Part shown: piece after piece, positions 25,322 to 34,710 of the stretch
How the letters are laid out: every line of letters starts with the position of its first letter
Position numbering within the stretch: the first letter of the stretch is position 1
Assembly (NCBI RefSeq): GCF_002233675.1
Contig: NZ_NMUQ01000002.1
Coordinates: 701,901-765,900, forward strand
Reading direction: 5' to 3'
DNA from: Paenibacillus herberti
Lineage (GTDB): Bacteria; Bacillota; Bacilli; Paenibacillales; Paenibacillaceae
Length of the DNA stretch: 64,000 nucleotides
The notes under the pieces: model-generated
Told to the model about the DNA's origin: nothing
What the model saw: the letters and a program-made list of their open reading frames with translations, nothing else
Database searches by the model: none
Program-made: the position numbers and the translations under genes

Positions 25322-25472
25322 GAAGTTGATAATGCGGGTGCACGTTAATTTTCTTTTGGACATGAATCTTAAAGATAGAGACGACCCGAAAAATAAAAAA
25401 GTAGCGGAAGAGCTATCTAATGAACTTAAGAAAATCAGGAAACAACTGTCCTCATCCAGTAAAGAAGAGTAA
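25311..25472 (+). CDS. Small basic/charged protein, 53 aa, overlapping the previous gene
   Basis: MKIKKLIMRVHVNFLLDMNL and onward, ending SSSSKEE. It starts inside the last codons of the preceding small gene in another frame (11-base overlap), so translational coupling is likely. The second half is helical and charged (VAEELSNELKKIRKQL). No family recognised. A strong terminator follows. Confidence 0.5.
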   Translation: MKIKKLIMRVHVNFLLDMNLKDRDDPKNKKVAEELSNELKKIRKQLSSSSKEE

Positions 25473-25510
25473 GCAGCATGACATTGAACCTATTCTTCAA
25501 TAATACTCAA

Positions 25511-25556
25511 AAAAAACAAGCTGGCCCCGGTAATCGACCGGGGCCAGCTTTCTTCT
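25511..25556. terminator. Bidirectional terminator between convergent genes
   Basis: A perfect 14-bp stem, AAGCTGGCCCCGGT with ACCGGGGCCAGCTT, flanked by an A-run on the left and TTCTTCT on the right. It serves the small genes on plus and the large surface protein on minus. Confidence 0.92.
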
Positions 25557-25588
25557 ACACTAGTTAGTATCTACTACACGGGCTTGAT

Positions 25589-28500
25589 TTATTTAGCAGC
25601 CGCCTTCAACCTCTCAAGAAGGTTCATCACAATCTGTGCCGCCTCCGCGCGAGTCGCTTCGCGCTGAGGTGCAAATTGGTTCTTGCCCATGCCTTGCATC
25701 AGCGACGCTTCCGACGCTGCCGCTACATAGGACTTTGCCCACGCAGGGATACTCCCAGCATCGGCGAAGGAACTAGTGCTTCCCTCTTGCACCGGAAGGC
25801 CAAGTGCGCGAACGGCCATAACGGCCATTTCGGTGCGGGTAATGGTTTCACTCGGAGCGAACTGATCGGCGCTTCGTCCCGATACGATGCCTGCCTTGAC
25901 GGCGGCGGCTACGGCATCCGCATACCAGGAATCATTCGGCACGTCACTGAACGCTGAAGCTGTTCCACCCGTCTTTAATTGCAAAGCATTGACCAGCAGA
26001 GCTGCGAATTCTGCTCGCGTCGTTTGGCGATTAGGACTGAACAGATCAGCTTCTGTTCCCTGTACGATATGCTTCGCGGCAAGAATCTGCAGTGTGCGCT
26101 GGGCCCAATGTCCCGCAGGAATATCAGAGAAGCTTTTTTTGTATTCAAGGACAGCATAAGTGCCGGACTGCTCAACATTGAGTTCGACTTGCTTGTTGGC
26201 TTTATCGGATACGCCGCCGACGTACTCCCAGCTCTTGGTGTTGGTATCATAGGCGTAAATACCGATAAGCTCCGAATCTACTTCTTTGGAATCGTAAGGA
26301 AGCGCGAGTGTAACACCCTCGTTTAAAACTCCCGCTATTGACTGGCTCTTACCCGAAATCAGCAAATTGATGCTAACTTCATAGGCTTGTCCCGAGGCTT
26401 TCAGTCCGCTGGTCACACCAGGGGCCTTTGATGAATCCTTGATCGGATTAAGCTTCACCTCAACCGACGCATCACTGCTGTTGCCAGCCTTTTGCTTGAG
26501 CGCTTTGACTGCCGCTTCGCTCAGAGTGATGACAACGTCACCTCGTTTTACCTGAATCTCGACGTCATTCAGCTGAATCAGAGAAATGATTGCTTTTTGG
26601 TGCTGTGAATTAAGCTCAGCAACAGCTTTTCCTTCCTGAATCTGTACGTTACTTAAAACCGAAGGATCAGGAGTTGCTGTGGCTGCAGGAGTTCCAGTTG
26701 GTGTAGAAGTTCCTATTGGTCCTGGCGTTGCCGTTGGTTCTGGTGTTACCGTTGGTCCAGGTGTAGCTGTTGGCCCTGGTGTTACCGTTGGTCCTGGTGT
26801 TACCGTTGGTTCTGGCGTCGTTGTCGGCGTCGGGCTAGGCCCGGAAGCAACCATCAATGCCACTTCATCGGAAGAAACACTCTCGCCGTAAGCGTTGTGA
26901 GCTTTGACGGCGAAGTAATACGTTCCAGCTTCCAATGCAGCCGTCTCGTATTCCGTGGCGCTACCCGCGTTCAGTACATTCGGGTAAACACCGCTTTCCG
27001 TGCCGTACAGCATGCTGTAGCCAGTCGCATCAGCGGAAGCGGACCAGTTCAGCTTCGCTTTTTTGTTTTCAACGGAACCGCTCAAGGTCGGTACGGCGAA
27101 TGGCGTACTTTTCAGCAGCAAGTAACCAAATTGATCCGGCGCCTTAATGGAGCCGATGCCGCTGTTGTACTCAATCCAGCCGTTGCGTACGTCGCTGTTG
27201 CCTGAATTCGGACGGCTGCTGTCGCTGTAGTTGGCCAGGAAGGAAATGCCGAGCTCGGAGCCCTCTTGCGCCGTCACTCCTGCAGGCAGCAGCTCATTCC
27301 AAGGAATGGACATTTCATAGACTGTTTTCTTCGTTGCTTCGTTACGGCTCACATGGAACGAACCGGCCGTGAATACACCTGCTTGACGTCCAGCAACAGC
27401 ATTGAAGCGGTAAGCCAGCATTTGGCCCGTATTGGAGAGGCCAAACGCAATCTCGGAATAGCCTTTGGCTCCCGGCTTATTGCCTCTTTGCGGATCAATC
27501 GCCAGCTGAACGCTGGAGCCCTTCCACAGATCGGCTGCATTTGTAATCGCCAAGTTATGCTTTTCCTCGGTAATTTCCATCGCCAGGTAAAGGTTGTTGC
27601 TGTCCCAGCTCGTGTAGCCTTTGCCGGATAGCTTTTCAGGCGTCCAGCTTTCCTTGAAGCCCTTTTCCATTTCTTTGACCTGAGCAGCCTTGTTCATCTC
27701 AAAACCAACCGAAGTCCACTCTTCCAAGTTTCCGTCGATGGCAGGAGCTTTCGCAACGGAAAGGCTGCGCAATGCGTCATGCTGCTTAATAATGTTCATC
27801 GCCTTGGATTCCGTAACCGCGCCGGACTGCTCATGGACGCGGTATTGCAGCGTATGCTGACCTTTGCCCAGTCCTTTGACCGTATAGGTGTAAGGATGCT
27901 GAGTCAGCTCAGCCAGACGCTGTCCATCCCCGTAAAGCTCCACTTTGGCGATGTCTCCGAAATTCGCCAGATAAGGCGTCACCGTAAATTCCGCCGTCCG
28001 AACCATGTCGCCCTCACGCAGAATATTAAAGTCTACGACCTTCGCCGATGCCGGTGCACCAGGGATTTCTCCTGTTACAGCCGACAGAGCAGCCGATGCC
28101 GGACCGTTGTTACCATTGAAGTCTTCTGCTTCAACTTTGTAATAATACGTTTGATTCGACTCCGGACGCTCCCGATCAACGAAAGTGGCCTCTTTCGCTT
28201 CTCCCACCATATTGGCGTAGGACGGAGTGAACTCCGGCGTTGTGCTGCGATAAATGTTGTAATGAGCAATGCCGCTTCCCGTATCGGCAGCAGCAGACCA
28301 GCTCAACTGCACATATCCGTTGACGGTTGCTGTAACGTTTTGAACGGCAGCCGGCGCGGAATCGTCCAGCTCAGCCACTTGCGATCCCATATCGAATCCA
28401 GTTGCGGATTGCCATGAAGCGAGGCTCTCGTAAGCCGTGCCGAATTGGCTGGCGCGGAACGCGCTTCCCTCACTGTACACGCGGTTGTTGTTAATCTCGT

Positions 28501-30907
28501 TGATCAGCGTATCTTGACCAATGTTGAACACGGACGTGCCCGTAACGCCCGATTTCAAAACGATGTTATTACTGTGAATACGGTTGCCCGAATAGTAGCC
28601 GTAAGGGTTGGACGAGCTGTTGATGGCGTTAGTGCCTACTACATCGACAATAATCGTGTTGCCCGCTACTTCGATGTCGTGAAGCCCCGTGGACAGATCA
28701 GGACGGCCCGTGAAGCTGCCGAGCGCGATTTGGCCTTTGCCATTGCCTTGCTCGCCTTTGTTGCCTTCCACTTTGTTGTTGTTGATCTTCGCGCCGCGAT
28801 TACTCATCGTCGTGAAGCCATTGCCCTTGTTGTCATGCGTATAGTTGTACTCGACGGTAATGTTATCGCAATACCAGTCGACATTGATTCCTGCTCCATC
28901 GTAGCCGGACTCGGAATCTTTCATCTCGGACACCTCATTGAAGCGAATGACCGAGTCGCGGGAGGAGATGTACCATAAACCGCCAGGCCCATAACCACTG
29001 GAGTTGGCTTGTCCACCGGCGCGCACGATGTTGCGCTCAATCGCGGAATCATGGGCGTTTTGCACGACGATGCCCTGGTTGCCCATGTTGTACACTTCAT
29101 TGCTAACGACGTACAGATTTCCGTAGGACAACTGGGAGCGCAGCTCTTCTTGCTTGACGTTATCCCAGCCGGATGTCGTGATGCCATACCAGCCCAGATC
29201 ATGCACCTTATTGTTGGAAATGACGATATCATTAGCGATTTCCTTGTAGTCGCCGCCCGGCACCTGTGCCGTAACGACGATTCCATTCGTGTTCGTATCC
29301 GGAGACGTGCTGAACACTTCGTTGCCGTCGATTCGCAGCCCCTCGTGAACGCGAGAATTATCGTACTCGATCTTAATGCCGTTCGTCACACTGCCCCAGG
29401 CAAGCTTTGAGGAAGGGACAGCTTCAACGGCCAGTCCTTGAATGAGCCAGTGACTCAGGTTGAGGCCAAGAACAACCCCGCTGCCCGGAGCATTCGCAGA
29501 GATTTTCGGCTTGTCCCCTGTACCGAAGGATGCAATTGTAATCGGCGTTTCTTTTGTACCCGAGCCCCTAAGCGTCAGCTTTTCATTCCAAGTGTCGCCG
29601 GATTTAAGCAAAATACGGTCGCCCGGCAGGAAAGTCATACCGCTGATTTTGCCCATCGTTTTCCAGGCTGCCGCTTCGGTCAGACCGTCATTGGCGTCAT
29701 CGCCTGTGCTGGAGCTGACGTAATACGTGGTATTACCGTCCGAAATAGCCGGGGGAGCTTCTTTCGCAACGATCACATTGTCATAACTCGCTTTGGCGTT
29801 GGAAGTGCGCAGCGCGATATGGCCGGATGCAAACGCCGTATCCTGCGCCGTCACAAGCTTAGAGCCATTTACATAAAGCTCTAGAAACTTGCCTGTTGAT
29901 ACGCCTTTAAGTAAATAGGAGACGCCGCTGCTCATCGTAAACGATGCTTCCCCAAGCGTCGTTTCAACTCCGCCGTCGACTTTCACGATTTGCAGCTTGC
30001 CGCTTCCCGCATACAACATGCGGTATCCATCGCCGTTTGCTCCACGGCGCAGCGTTACTCCTGCCGATCCGTCCGCCGCAATTTCGCTTGGTTTAATCTG
30101 CGTCTGTACGGAGTAGTTCGTCCAGACATCCTGACCGTTACGCGATTCACCGCCGCCAGCATCCGTCTGGCTGTACAACTCATTGGAGTCGCTTCCCAAC
30201 ACCTTGACGTTGTCGAAGGCAACAACCGTCGCCCACGTAGCAAGGCCGATTTTGCCGGAAGGAAACGGCGCATTGTTGTCCGAAACGTTGAGCACTAGCT
30301 CACCGTCACGGTAAACCTTGAAGTTGCTGCCCTGCGCATCCACTTTGATGTTTACATATCTGGACGTATCCAGGGAAGGGCCATTGTACGAGCCGATCCA
30401 AGGCTGGTTCGACCCGTCCTGTTTGACCAAACGGATGTAGCTGTCGGACATGTACAGGAAGTAGAAGTGCTGCCCGTCCTGATAACGGAATTTGAGCATG
30501 GCCCCCGCGCCGCTGGTCAGCTTGATGTCGGATTCCAAGGAATAGTCCGCCCAGGAAAGCTCGCCTGCGAGCAACTCCGAAGCCCCTTCCTCCCTGGTTT
30601 GTTTGTAGGCTTTATACGTATTATCTGTAACGCTCGACCAATTGCCGGCGTTGTTCGTCCATCGATCCGCGTTACCGCTTTCAAAATCCTCCGAAAATAA
30701 AAGCCCTGCACCGCCGCTGTTTTTGCCCCATGCTCCGCTAACGGGAGTCCAGGAATTCGAGCCGGCATCATTAAAATCATCCTGGAACAGAATCGGATCG
30801 GGTGTTTCGGCCGAAACTACCGTCACGGCTCCAGCAACGCTCATCGTCATAAGCAAAAGAGCCATCATGACCAAAACGACCCGATGATAGATTGCTTTCC
30901 GCATCAT
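25589..30907 (-). CDS. Large SLH-anchored surface protein with beta-helix, FnIII and CBM9-like domains
   Basis: 1772 aa. Signal peptide (cleavage near residue 32, VSA). Two concanavalin-like beta-sandwich regions (about 40-240 and 245-385) open with FQDDFN and LFSEDFESGNADRW. A parallel beta-helix (about 395-845, pectate-lyase-like repeats DIVISNNKVHDLGW, RNIVRAGGQA) follows. Then come FnIII (about 850-945), an Ig-like segment, a CBM9-like carbohydrate-binding domain (about 1075-1275), a second FnIII-like domain, a Pro/Thr linker (PTVTPGPTATPGP repeats, about 1370-1425) and three SLH domains ending the protein (FSDIPAGHWA, FSDVPNDSWYA, FADAGSIPAWA). It should be held on the cell wall by SLH and bind or cleave polysaccharide. 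Catalytic residues of the helix cannot be assigned. GGAGG precedes two adjacent ATG codons. Confidence 0.92.
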   Translation of the reverse strand: MMRKAIYHRVVLVMMALLLMTMSVAGAVTVVSAETPDPILFQDDFNDAGSNSWTPVSGAWGKNSGGAGLLFSEDFESGNADRWTNNAGNWSSVTDNTYKAYKQTREEGASELLAGELSWADYSLESDIKLTSGAGAMLKFRYQDGQHFYFLYMSDSYIRLVKQDGSNQPWIGSYNGPSLDTSRYVNIKVDAQGSNFKVYRDGELVLNVSDNNAPFPSGKIGLATWATVVAFDNVKVLGSDSNELYSQTDAGGGESRNGQDVWTNYSVQTQIKPSEIAADGSAGVTLRRGANGDGYRMLYAGSGKLQIVKVDGGVETTLGEASFTMSSGVSYLLKGVSTGKFLELYVNGSKLVTAQDTAFASGHIALRTSNAKASYDNVIVAKEAPPAISDGNTTYYVSSSTGDDANDGLTEAAAWKTMGKISGMTFLPGDRILLKSGDTWNEKLTLRGSGTKETPITIASFGTGDKPKISANAPGSGVVLGLNLSHWLIQGLAVEAVPSSKLAWGSVTNGIKIEYDNSRVHEGLRIDGNEVFSTSPDTNTNGIVVTAQVPGGDYKEIANDIVISNNKVHDLGWYGITTSGWDNVKQEELRSQLSYGNLYVVSNEVYNMGNQGIVVQNAHDSAIERNIVRAGGQANSSGYGPGGLWYISSRDSVIRFNEVSEMKDSESGYDGAGINVDWYCDNITVEYNYTHDNKGNGFTTMSNRGAKINNNKVEGNKGEQGNGKGQIALGSFTGRPDLSTGLHDIEVAGNTIIVDVVGTNAINSSSNPYGYYSGNRIHSNNIVLKSGVTGTSVFNIGQDTLINEINNNRVYSEGSAFRASQFGTAYESLASWQSATGFDMGSQVAELDDSAPAAVQNVTATVNGYVQLSWSAAADTGSGIAHYNIYRSTTPEFTPSYANMVGEAKEATFVDRERPESNQTYYYKVEAEDFNGNNGPASAALSAVTGEIPGAPASAKVVDFNILREGDMVRTAEFTVTPYLANFGDIAKVELYGDGQRLAELTQHPYTYTVKGLGKGQHTLQYRVHEQSGAVTESKAMNIIKQHDALRSLSVAKAPAIDGNLEEWTSVGFEMNKAAQVKEMEKGFKESWTPEKLSGKGYTSWDSNNLYLAMEITEEKHNLAITNAADLWKGSSVQLAIDPQRGNKPGAKGYSEIAFGLSNTGQMLAYRFNAVAGRQAGVFTAGSFHVSRNEATKKTVYEMSIPWNELLPAGVTAQEGSELGISFLANYSDSSRPNSGNSDVRNGWIEYNSGIGSIKAPDQFGYLLLKSTPFAVPTLSGSVENKKAKLNWSASADATGYSMLYGTESGVYPNVLNAGSATEYETAALEAGTYYFAVKAHNAYGESVSSDEVALMVASGPSPTPTTTPEPTVTPGPTVTPGPTATPGPTVTPEPTATPGPIGTSTPTGTPAATATPDPSVLSNVQIQEGKAVAELNSQHQKAIISLIQLNDVEIQVKRGDVVITLSEAAVKALKQKAGNSSDASVEVKLNPIKDSSKAPGVTSGLKASGQAYEVSINLLISGKSQSIAGVLNEGVTLALPYDSKEVDSELIGIYAYDTNTKSWEYVGGVSDKANKQVELNVEQSGTYAVLEYKKSFSDIPAGHWAQRTLQILAAKHIVQGTEADLFSPNRQTTRAEFAALLVNALQLKTGGTASAFSDVPNDSWYADAVAAAVKAGIVSGRSADQFAPSETITRTEMAVMAVRALGLPVQEGSTSSFADAGSIPAWAKSYVAAASEASLMQGMGKNQFAPQREATRAEAAQIVMNLLERLKAAAK

Positions 30908-31048
30908 TATTTTCCTCCATTCAAATTGGTTTAGGCAGATTACAACCCCAATATATCACCCAAATTCGACAATGCGACATGTGGTAAGCGCTTATCCTGT
31001 CATGTGGTTTTTGATTGACCTGGTCATGTATAAACAGCAAAAAAAACG
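30908..31048 (-). promoter_or_regulatory. Conserved upstream region with an AAGCGCTT palindrome
   Basis: The about 100 bp upstream of this gene are nearly identical to 32480-32580 and partly to 36530-36640. The shared core TGGTAAGCGCTTATCC (30983-30998) is a cre-like or LacI-family operator-like palindrome, matching the cre consensus at about 11 of 14 positions. This suggests common sugar-dependent control of the beta-helix genes. Confidence 0.6.
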
Positions 31049-31090
31049 AGCGGAAAGCGCGGGCCATGAGGGACTTGCTTTCTGCTCGAA
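31041..31090 (-). terminator. Terminator of membrane-anchored paralogue 2
   Basis: CGAGC and GAAAGC pair with GCTTTC and GCTCG across a loop. On the minus strand a T-run follows. It lies downstream of the gene at 31201. Confidence 0.65.
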
Positions 31091-31200
31091 TGAAACCAGT
31101 GTTATGCGGTTAAGTGCTTCATGCGCTTCCTCTTTCAAGCGCGAGAACTTGAACCTTCCCCTTTAATCCTGGGGATTTATTTTTTAGGACCGCTCTTAAA

Positions 31201-31695
31201 CTAATACAAGTTCAAGTAAGCAGGCCACATGCCTGAATTCCTGCCTGGTATCCTAGTATAACTCATTCCAGGCGGTAAACTGATTTGTGTGAATTGGAAG
31301 GGCTGTCCGGAATGATACTCCATTCTAAAACTCATACGACCCAATAAATCTCCAGTCTGGGAATAAGCATTGTATACGGCTGTGGTTTCCCCATACCTGG
31401 CATCGTTAATATACATGCGGGATCTACCGGGAAATGCTTTAATTGTCTCGTTATCTAGATCGCGCCGGATACCCTTATTGCTGAAACTTTGTAATATAAA
31501 ACTATTAGCGGTGTAATTTTCAACTACGTAGCCGAACACAGCTAAGGTTCCAGGTTCAGTCGACTCAGGATCAATCTGGTCAAAGGGGTCTTTGTAGAAC
31601 GTGTATACGATTACCACTAGTAAAATAAACAACACTAGAGTGATACCAAGACTGGAAACATGGAAACGATTCGAATTTACATCTTTGATACTCAA
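31201..31695 (-). CDS. Membrane-anchored protein, paralogue 2
   Basis: 164 aa from a TTG start (AGGAGGG about 7 bases upstream). Residues 15-33 (SLGITLVLFILLVVIVYTFY) form one membrane helix; the rest is predicted extracytoplasmic. It aligns with the protein at 32699 along its length (FSN-GI, IN-D-RYG-TTA-YNA, then an aromatic/Pro-rich end) and more weakly with that at 23986. Function unknown. Confidence 0.75.
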   Translation of the reverse strand: MSIKDVNSNRFHVSSLGITLVLFILLVVIVYTFYKDPFDQIDPESTEPGTLAVFGYVVENYTANSFILQSFSNKGIRRDLDNETIKAFPGRSRMYINDARYGETTAVYNAYSQTGDLLGRMSFRMEYHSGQPFQFTQISLPPGMSYTRIPGRNSGMWPAYLNLY

Positions 31696-31824
31696 GCAAA
31701 TCCCTCCTAAAATATATTTCCATATATTCTATGCAGGTGGAGGGATTTTGGAAGATTACATCTGTCCGTTTTTTATAGCTAAATAATAAAATTGGACTTG
31801 CCGCATGGATTGAATCCCAAGAGG

Positions 31825-32479
31825 CTACGGGATCAGTCCCATCACCGCCGTATGAGCGGCCTAAGCGGAGCCGTTGTTGCCGTTGCGGTCTTCCACCTTG
31901 TAGTAATAAGTCGTGTTGGACTTCGGACGAGCGCTGTCCCGGAAGGACGTTCCTGTCGACTCGCCTATCCTACGGGGTGATTGTGATCGGATTCGCTAAC
32001 GTGCCGGAGCCCTTCAGCGTCAGCTTCTCATTCCAGGTGTCGCCGGATTTAAGCAAAATGCGGTCGCCCGGCAGGAAGGTCATGCCGCTGACTTTAGCCA
32101 GCGTTTTCCACGTCGTCGCCTCGGTCAGTCCGTCATTGGCGTCATCGCCTGCGCTGGAGCTGACGTAATACGCGGTATTACCGTCTGATATGGCCGGCGG
32201 CGTTTCCTTGGATACCACAACGTTGTCATAACTTGCTTTTGCATTGAAAGCATGCAGCGAAATATGGCCGGACGAATATGCCGTATCCTATGCCGTCACA
32301 AGCTTGGATCCGTTTACATCAAGCTCCAGAAGCTTGCCTGCGGATACGCCTTTAAACAAATAGGCCGATGCAATCGATACAGCTTGAGCAATGCTCATCG
32401 TCATAAGCAGAAGAGCCATCATAAACGTAAAGACCCGATGATGGATTGTGTTGTGCTCCGCATCATCATTTTCCTCCAT
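31825..32479 (-). pseudogene. Collapsed beta-helix surface protein gene
   Basis: The 5' part keeps a signal peptide (MMALLLMTMS) but its true start is out of frame. A frame break then leads into KGVSAGKLLELDVNGSKLVTA, a stop, and YYVSSSAGDDANDGLTEATT up to GTLANPITIT, as in the 1772-aa and 604-aa proteins. The next about 450 codons are missing and the sequence jumps to the FnIII end (KSNTTYYYKVE, GNNGSA, GLIP stop), which matches the 604-aa protein. The upstream region is almost identical to that of the 1772-aa gene. So it is an internally deleted third copy, apparently a hybrid of the two types. Confidence 0.88.
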
Positions 32480-32540
32480 TCAAATTGGTTTAAGCAGATT
32501 ACAACCCCAATATATCACCCAAATTCGACAATGCGACATG

Positions 32541-32556
32541 TGGCAAGCGCTTATCC
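32541..32556 (-). promoter_or_regulatory. Palindrome TGGCAAGCGCTTATCC upstream of the collapsed copy
   Basis: The same operator-like core as before the 1772-aa gene, with one change. It survives although the gene behind it is dead. Confidence 0.5.
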
Positions 32557-32587
32557 TGTCATTTGGTTTTTAATTAACATCAACGTC

Positions 32588-32634
32588 AAAAAATGAGTGG
32601 GTAGCGAAGTCCAAAAAGGACTTACTACCCACTC
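32588..32634 (-). terminator. Terminator of membrane-anchored paralogue 3
   Basis: GAGTGGGTAG and AAGTCC pair with GGACTT and CTACCCACTC around AAAAA; a T-run follows on the minus strand. Confidence 0.85.
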
Positions 32635-32698
32635 GAGTAAAGCTTGAATATGCATTTTCACATTTAATTCTGGAATATCTCTATTTTCAGGGCCACTT

Positions 32699-33196
32699 CT
32701 AAATAGATTGCAATCGCAATTGAGCGGGCGCTCCTGAACTACTGCCTTCCCGCGTAGTATATCTGCTATTTGGCGGCGTACTGATGCCTGAGAATCGGAA
32801 GGGCGCTCCGTAATCATAGTCCATCGTAAAAGTCAGTTGGCCTACCACAACTCCGGCTGTGTTAAGTGCATTGTATCTGGCAGTGGTATGTCCATACCTA
32901 CTATCATTTATAATCATAGGGACTATCGGACCATATGAATAGATGGTTTGGTTTGTTGAACTGCGCAGAATCCCCCTATTACTGAAACCGTCGAGTATAA
33001 ATGTATAAGGGGCTGAACTATCAATCAGAAAGGCTAGAAAAGCAGAGTTGACGGGGTCGAGCGGATCAGAATTAATAGGGTCAATGGCGTCTTGATAGCA
33101 TGTGGTTACGATTACAACCAGCAAAATAAACAACACAAGAATAATACCGAGACTGGAAGCAGTGGAACGTTTCAAATTCACATCTTCATAACTCAA
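32699..33196 (-). CDS. Membrane-anchored protein, paralogue 3
   Basis: 165 aa, TTG start with AGGAGG 7 bases upstream. Membrane helix at about 15-31 (SLGIILVLFILLVVIV), then an outward domain. Shared with paralogue 2: GFSNRGI, MIINDSRYGHTTARYNA, LTFTMDYDYGAPF and a Ser/Arg-rich end. The two genes bracket the collapsed beta-helix gene. I see no enzymatic motif; a surface or sporulation role is a guess. Confidence 0.75.
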   Translation of the reverse strand: MSYEDVNLKRSTASSLGIILVLFILLVVIVTTCYQDAIDPINSDPLDPVNSAFLAFLIDSSAPYTFILDGFSNRGILRSSTNQTIYSYGPIVPMIINDSRYGHTTARYNALNTAGVVVGQLTFTMDYDYGAPFRFSGISTPPNSRYTTREGSSSGAPAQLRLQSI

Positions 33197-33296
33197 CTAA
33201 ATTCCTCCTGAAATATATTTCTCGTTTATTTTATGAAGGAGGAGGAAACTTGGAACCTTATATTTGTCCCTAGTATCTAGTGAACAATTACCAGTC

Positions 33297-34600
33297 AACT
33301 ACACACCACCTTCGCTACGCTTAGAGGTGGGTGCTTGTAAGTAGTCCTTAGATAGCGACTCCTACGTTCGGCACGCTGACGAGTGCCCTGCTCCGAATAT
33401 TCAGAGCAGCAACATTGTCGGCTGGAGCAGCGTACTCGCAAGCCTGACAACGGAACCAATCTCTCGTTTTGCGGTTCTCTTTGGCAATGTGCCCGCACTG
33501 TGGACATTCTCGGCTTGTGTTGCGTGGATCAACGAGAACGACTGGCACGCCTGCAATCCATGCTTTGTATTCGATATACGAGCGAAGCTGTGCAAATGCC
33601 CAAGCATGCTGGTTTCGACGCTGAGCCTTACGAACCGTTATCCGTTCACGAATGCCTGTTAAATCTTCTAGTGCAAGCAGCGAACGGTGCCTTTTGGCTT
33701 TCTCTACCATATGCTTGGATATGCAGTGATTTACGTCCCTGGAGAAACGGGCTTCTTTGTGTCTGCGGCGAGCAAGTAGACGTTTAGCGGACTTTGTTCC
33801 TTTTGCTTGGAGCTTGGCACGAAGTTTGGCATTCCGATGCCTTACCGCATTAACCGCATCGCCGGAGTGGGATTCTCCCATGCTGTCGGCAGCAATGTTT
33901 TTTATGCCTAAATCGACCCCTATAGCGTCAATTGGCTCGTAGGGCTCGTTTGCTGGACGCTCAACTACAAGTAACAGATAAAAAATACAATCATGCCAAA
34001 CAAGTTCAGCTTGTCCTCGGATATTCTTGCCTTGCATGACGCCCTGATGATAAGGGCTAATCCCCATCGGCACCTTAATGCGTCCATCCAGCGTCAAGAT
34101 CGAAGCAAGCTCTAGTCCAGTAAACGATAACGTTCTCGCGTCATAGCTCATTGCACCGGTTTCACGAAACGAAATCGTTTTCTCCACGTTTTTCTTGCCT
34201 TTGGGCTTCTTGTATTCCTTTTTCTTTTTAGCCTTATCAGCAGTATAAGCATCCGCTACTTTGCGTACAGCTAGAATGGCCATCTGAGACGATAACTGGA
34301 ATTTATCGCGAACGTCATAGTAAACGAGCTTTTGTAGTTTGATGCGGTTATATTCGGACTGCTCAAAAGCGAACTGACTGATAAAGGTGCAAGCAGCGTT
34401 ATATCGTTTCATGGTTTCTAGCAATTTTTCATGATGTTCTTGCTCCAACATGAGCTTAATCTTCGTTGTTATCAGCAATTTTCTTCACCTCCTTCATTCC
34501 TATGAAGCACGAAATGGGTGATCAAATAGGCGAACAGTCAAAGGAAGCTGAGCTTATCCTACAAGCATGTCATTCATCCCCCGCCTATAGAGGACGGGAG
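33297..34600 (-). mobile_element. tnpB-only insertion element (IS1341/IS605 group)
   Basis: An intact tnpB lies between a terminal hairpin at 33304-33333 (CACCACCT with AGGTGGGTG) and another possible end hairpin at 34579-34597 (CCCGCCT with AGGACGGG). No tnpA is present, so it would need a transposase in trans. The 3' end region after tnpB should encode the guide (omega) RNA in this group. It sits between paralogue 3 and the 604-aa beta-helix gene. Confidence 0.8.
33348..34478 (-). CDS. tnpB: TnpB, RNA-guided endonuclease of an IS605-group element
   Basis: 376 aa. Ancestor-like relative of Cas12 that uses an RNA from the element end to cut DNA. RuvC-type catalytic residues are all visible: Asp in GVDLGIKN near 190, Glu in LALEDLTGI near 270, Asp in APADNVAALNI near 353. 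The zinc finger CPQCG and CQAC lies between the last two. N-terminal helix-rich and Lys-rich segments are as expected. No frameshift is seen, so the enzyme may be active. AGGAGGTG precedes the start. Confidence 0.93.
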   Translation of the reverse strand: MLITTKIKLMLEQEHHEKLLETMKRYNAACTFISQFAFEQSEYNRIKLQKLVYYDVRDKFQLSSQMAILAVRKVADAYTADKAKKKKEYKKPKGKKNVEKTISFRETGAMSYDARTLSFTGLELASILTLDGRIKVPMGISPYHQGVMQGKNIRGQAELVWHDCIFYLLLVVERPANEPYEPIDAIGVDLGIKNIAADSMGESHSGDAVNAVRHRNAKLRAKLQAKGTKSAKRLLARRRHKEARFSRDVNHCISKHMVEKAKRHRSLLALEDLTGIRERITVRKAQRRNQHAWAFAQLRSYIEYKAWIAGVPVVLVDPRNTSRECPQCGHIAKENRKTRDWFRCQACEYAAPADNVAALNIRSRALVSVPNVGVAI

Positions 34601-34634
34601 AATCCTGACACTAAGAGTGTTGAACTAATAAATA

Positions 34635-34674
34635 GATGCCCGCCTCTGAATCCATGGATTAGAAAGCGGGCATC
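34635..34674 (-). terminator. Hairpin after the 604-aa beta-helix gene
   Basis: GATGCCCGC pairs with GCGGGCATC, with further pairing around CCATGG in the loop. The following minus-strand sequence is AT-rich. Confidence 0.7.
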
Positions 34675-34710
34675 TGCTAGTTCATCCTGAACTAATCGGC
34701 GTTGAACAAG

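Noticed and set aside
26679-26891. 70-aa Val/Gly-rich frame opposite the Pro/Thr linker
   Set aside because: Antisense shadow of the repetitive PTVTPGP coding sequence.
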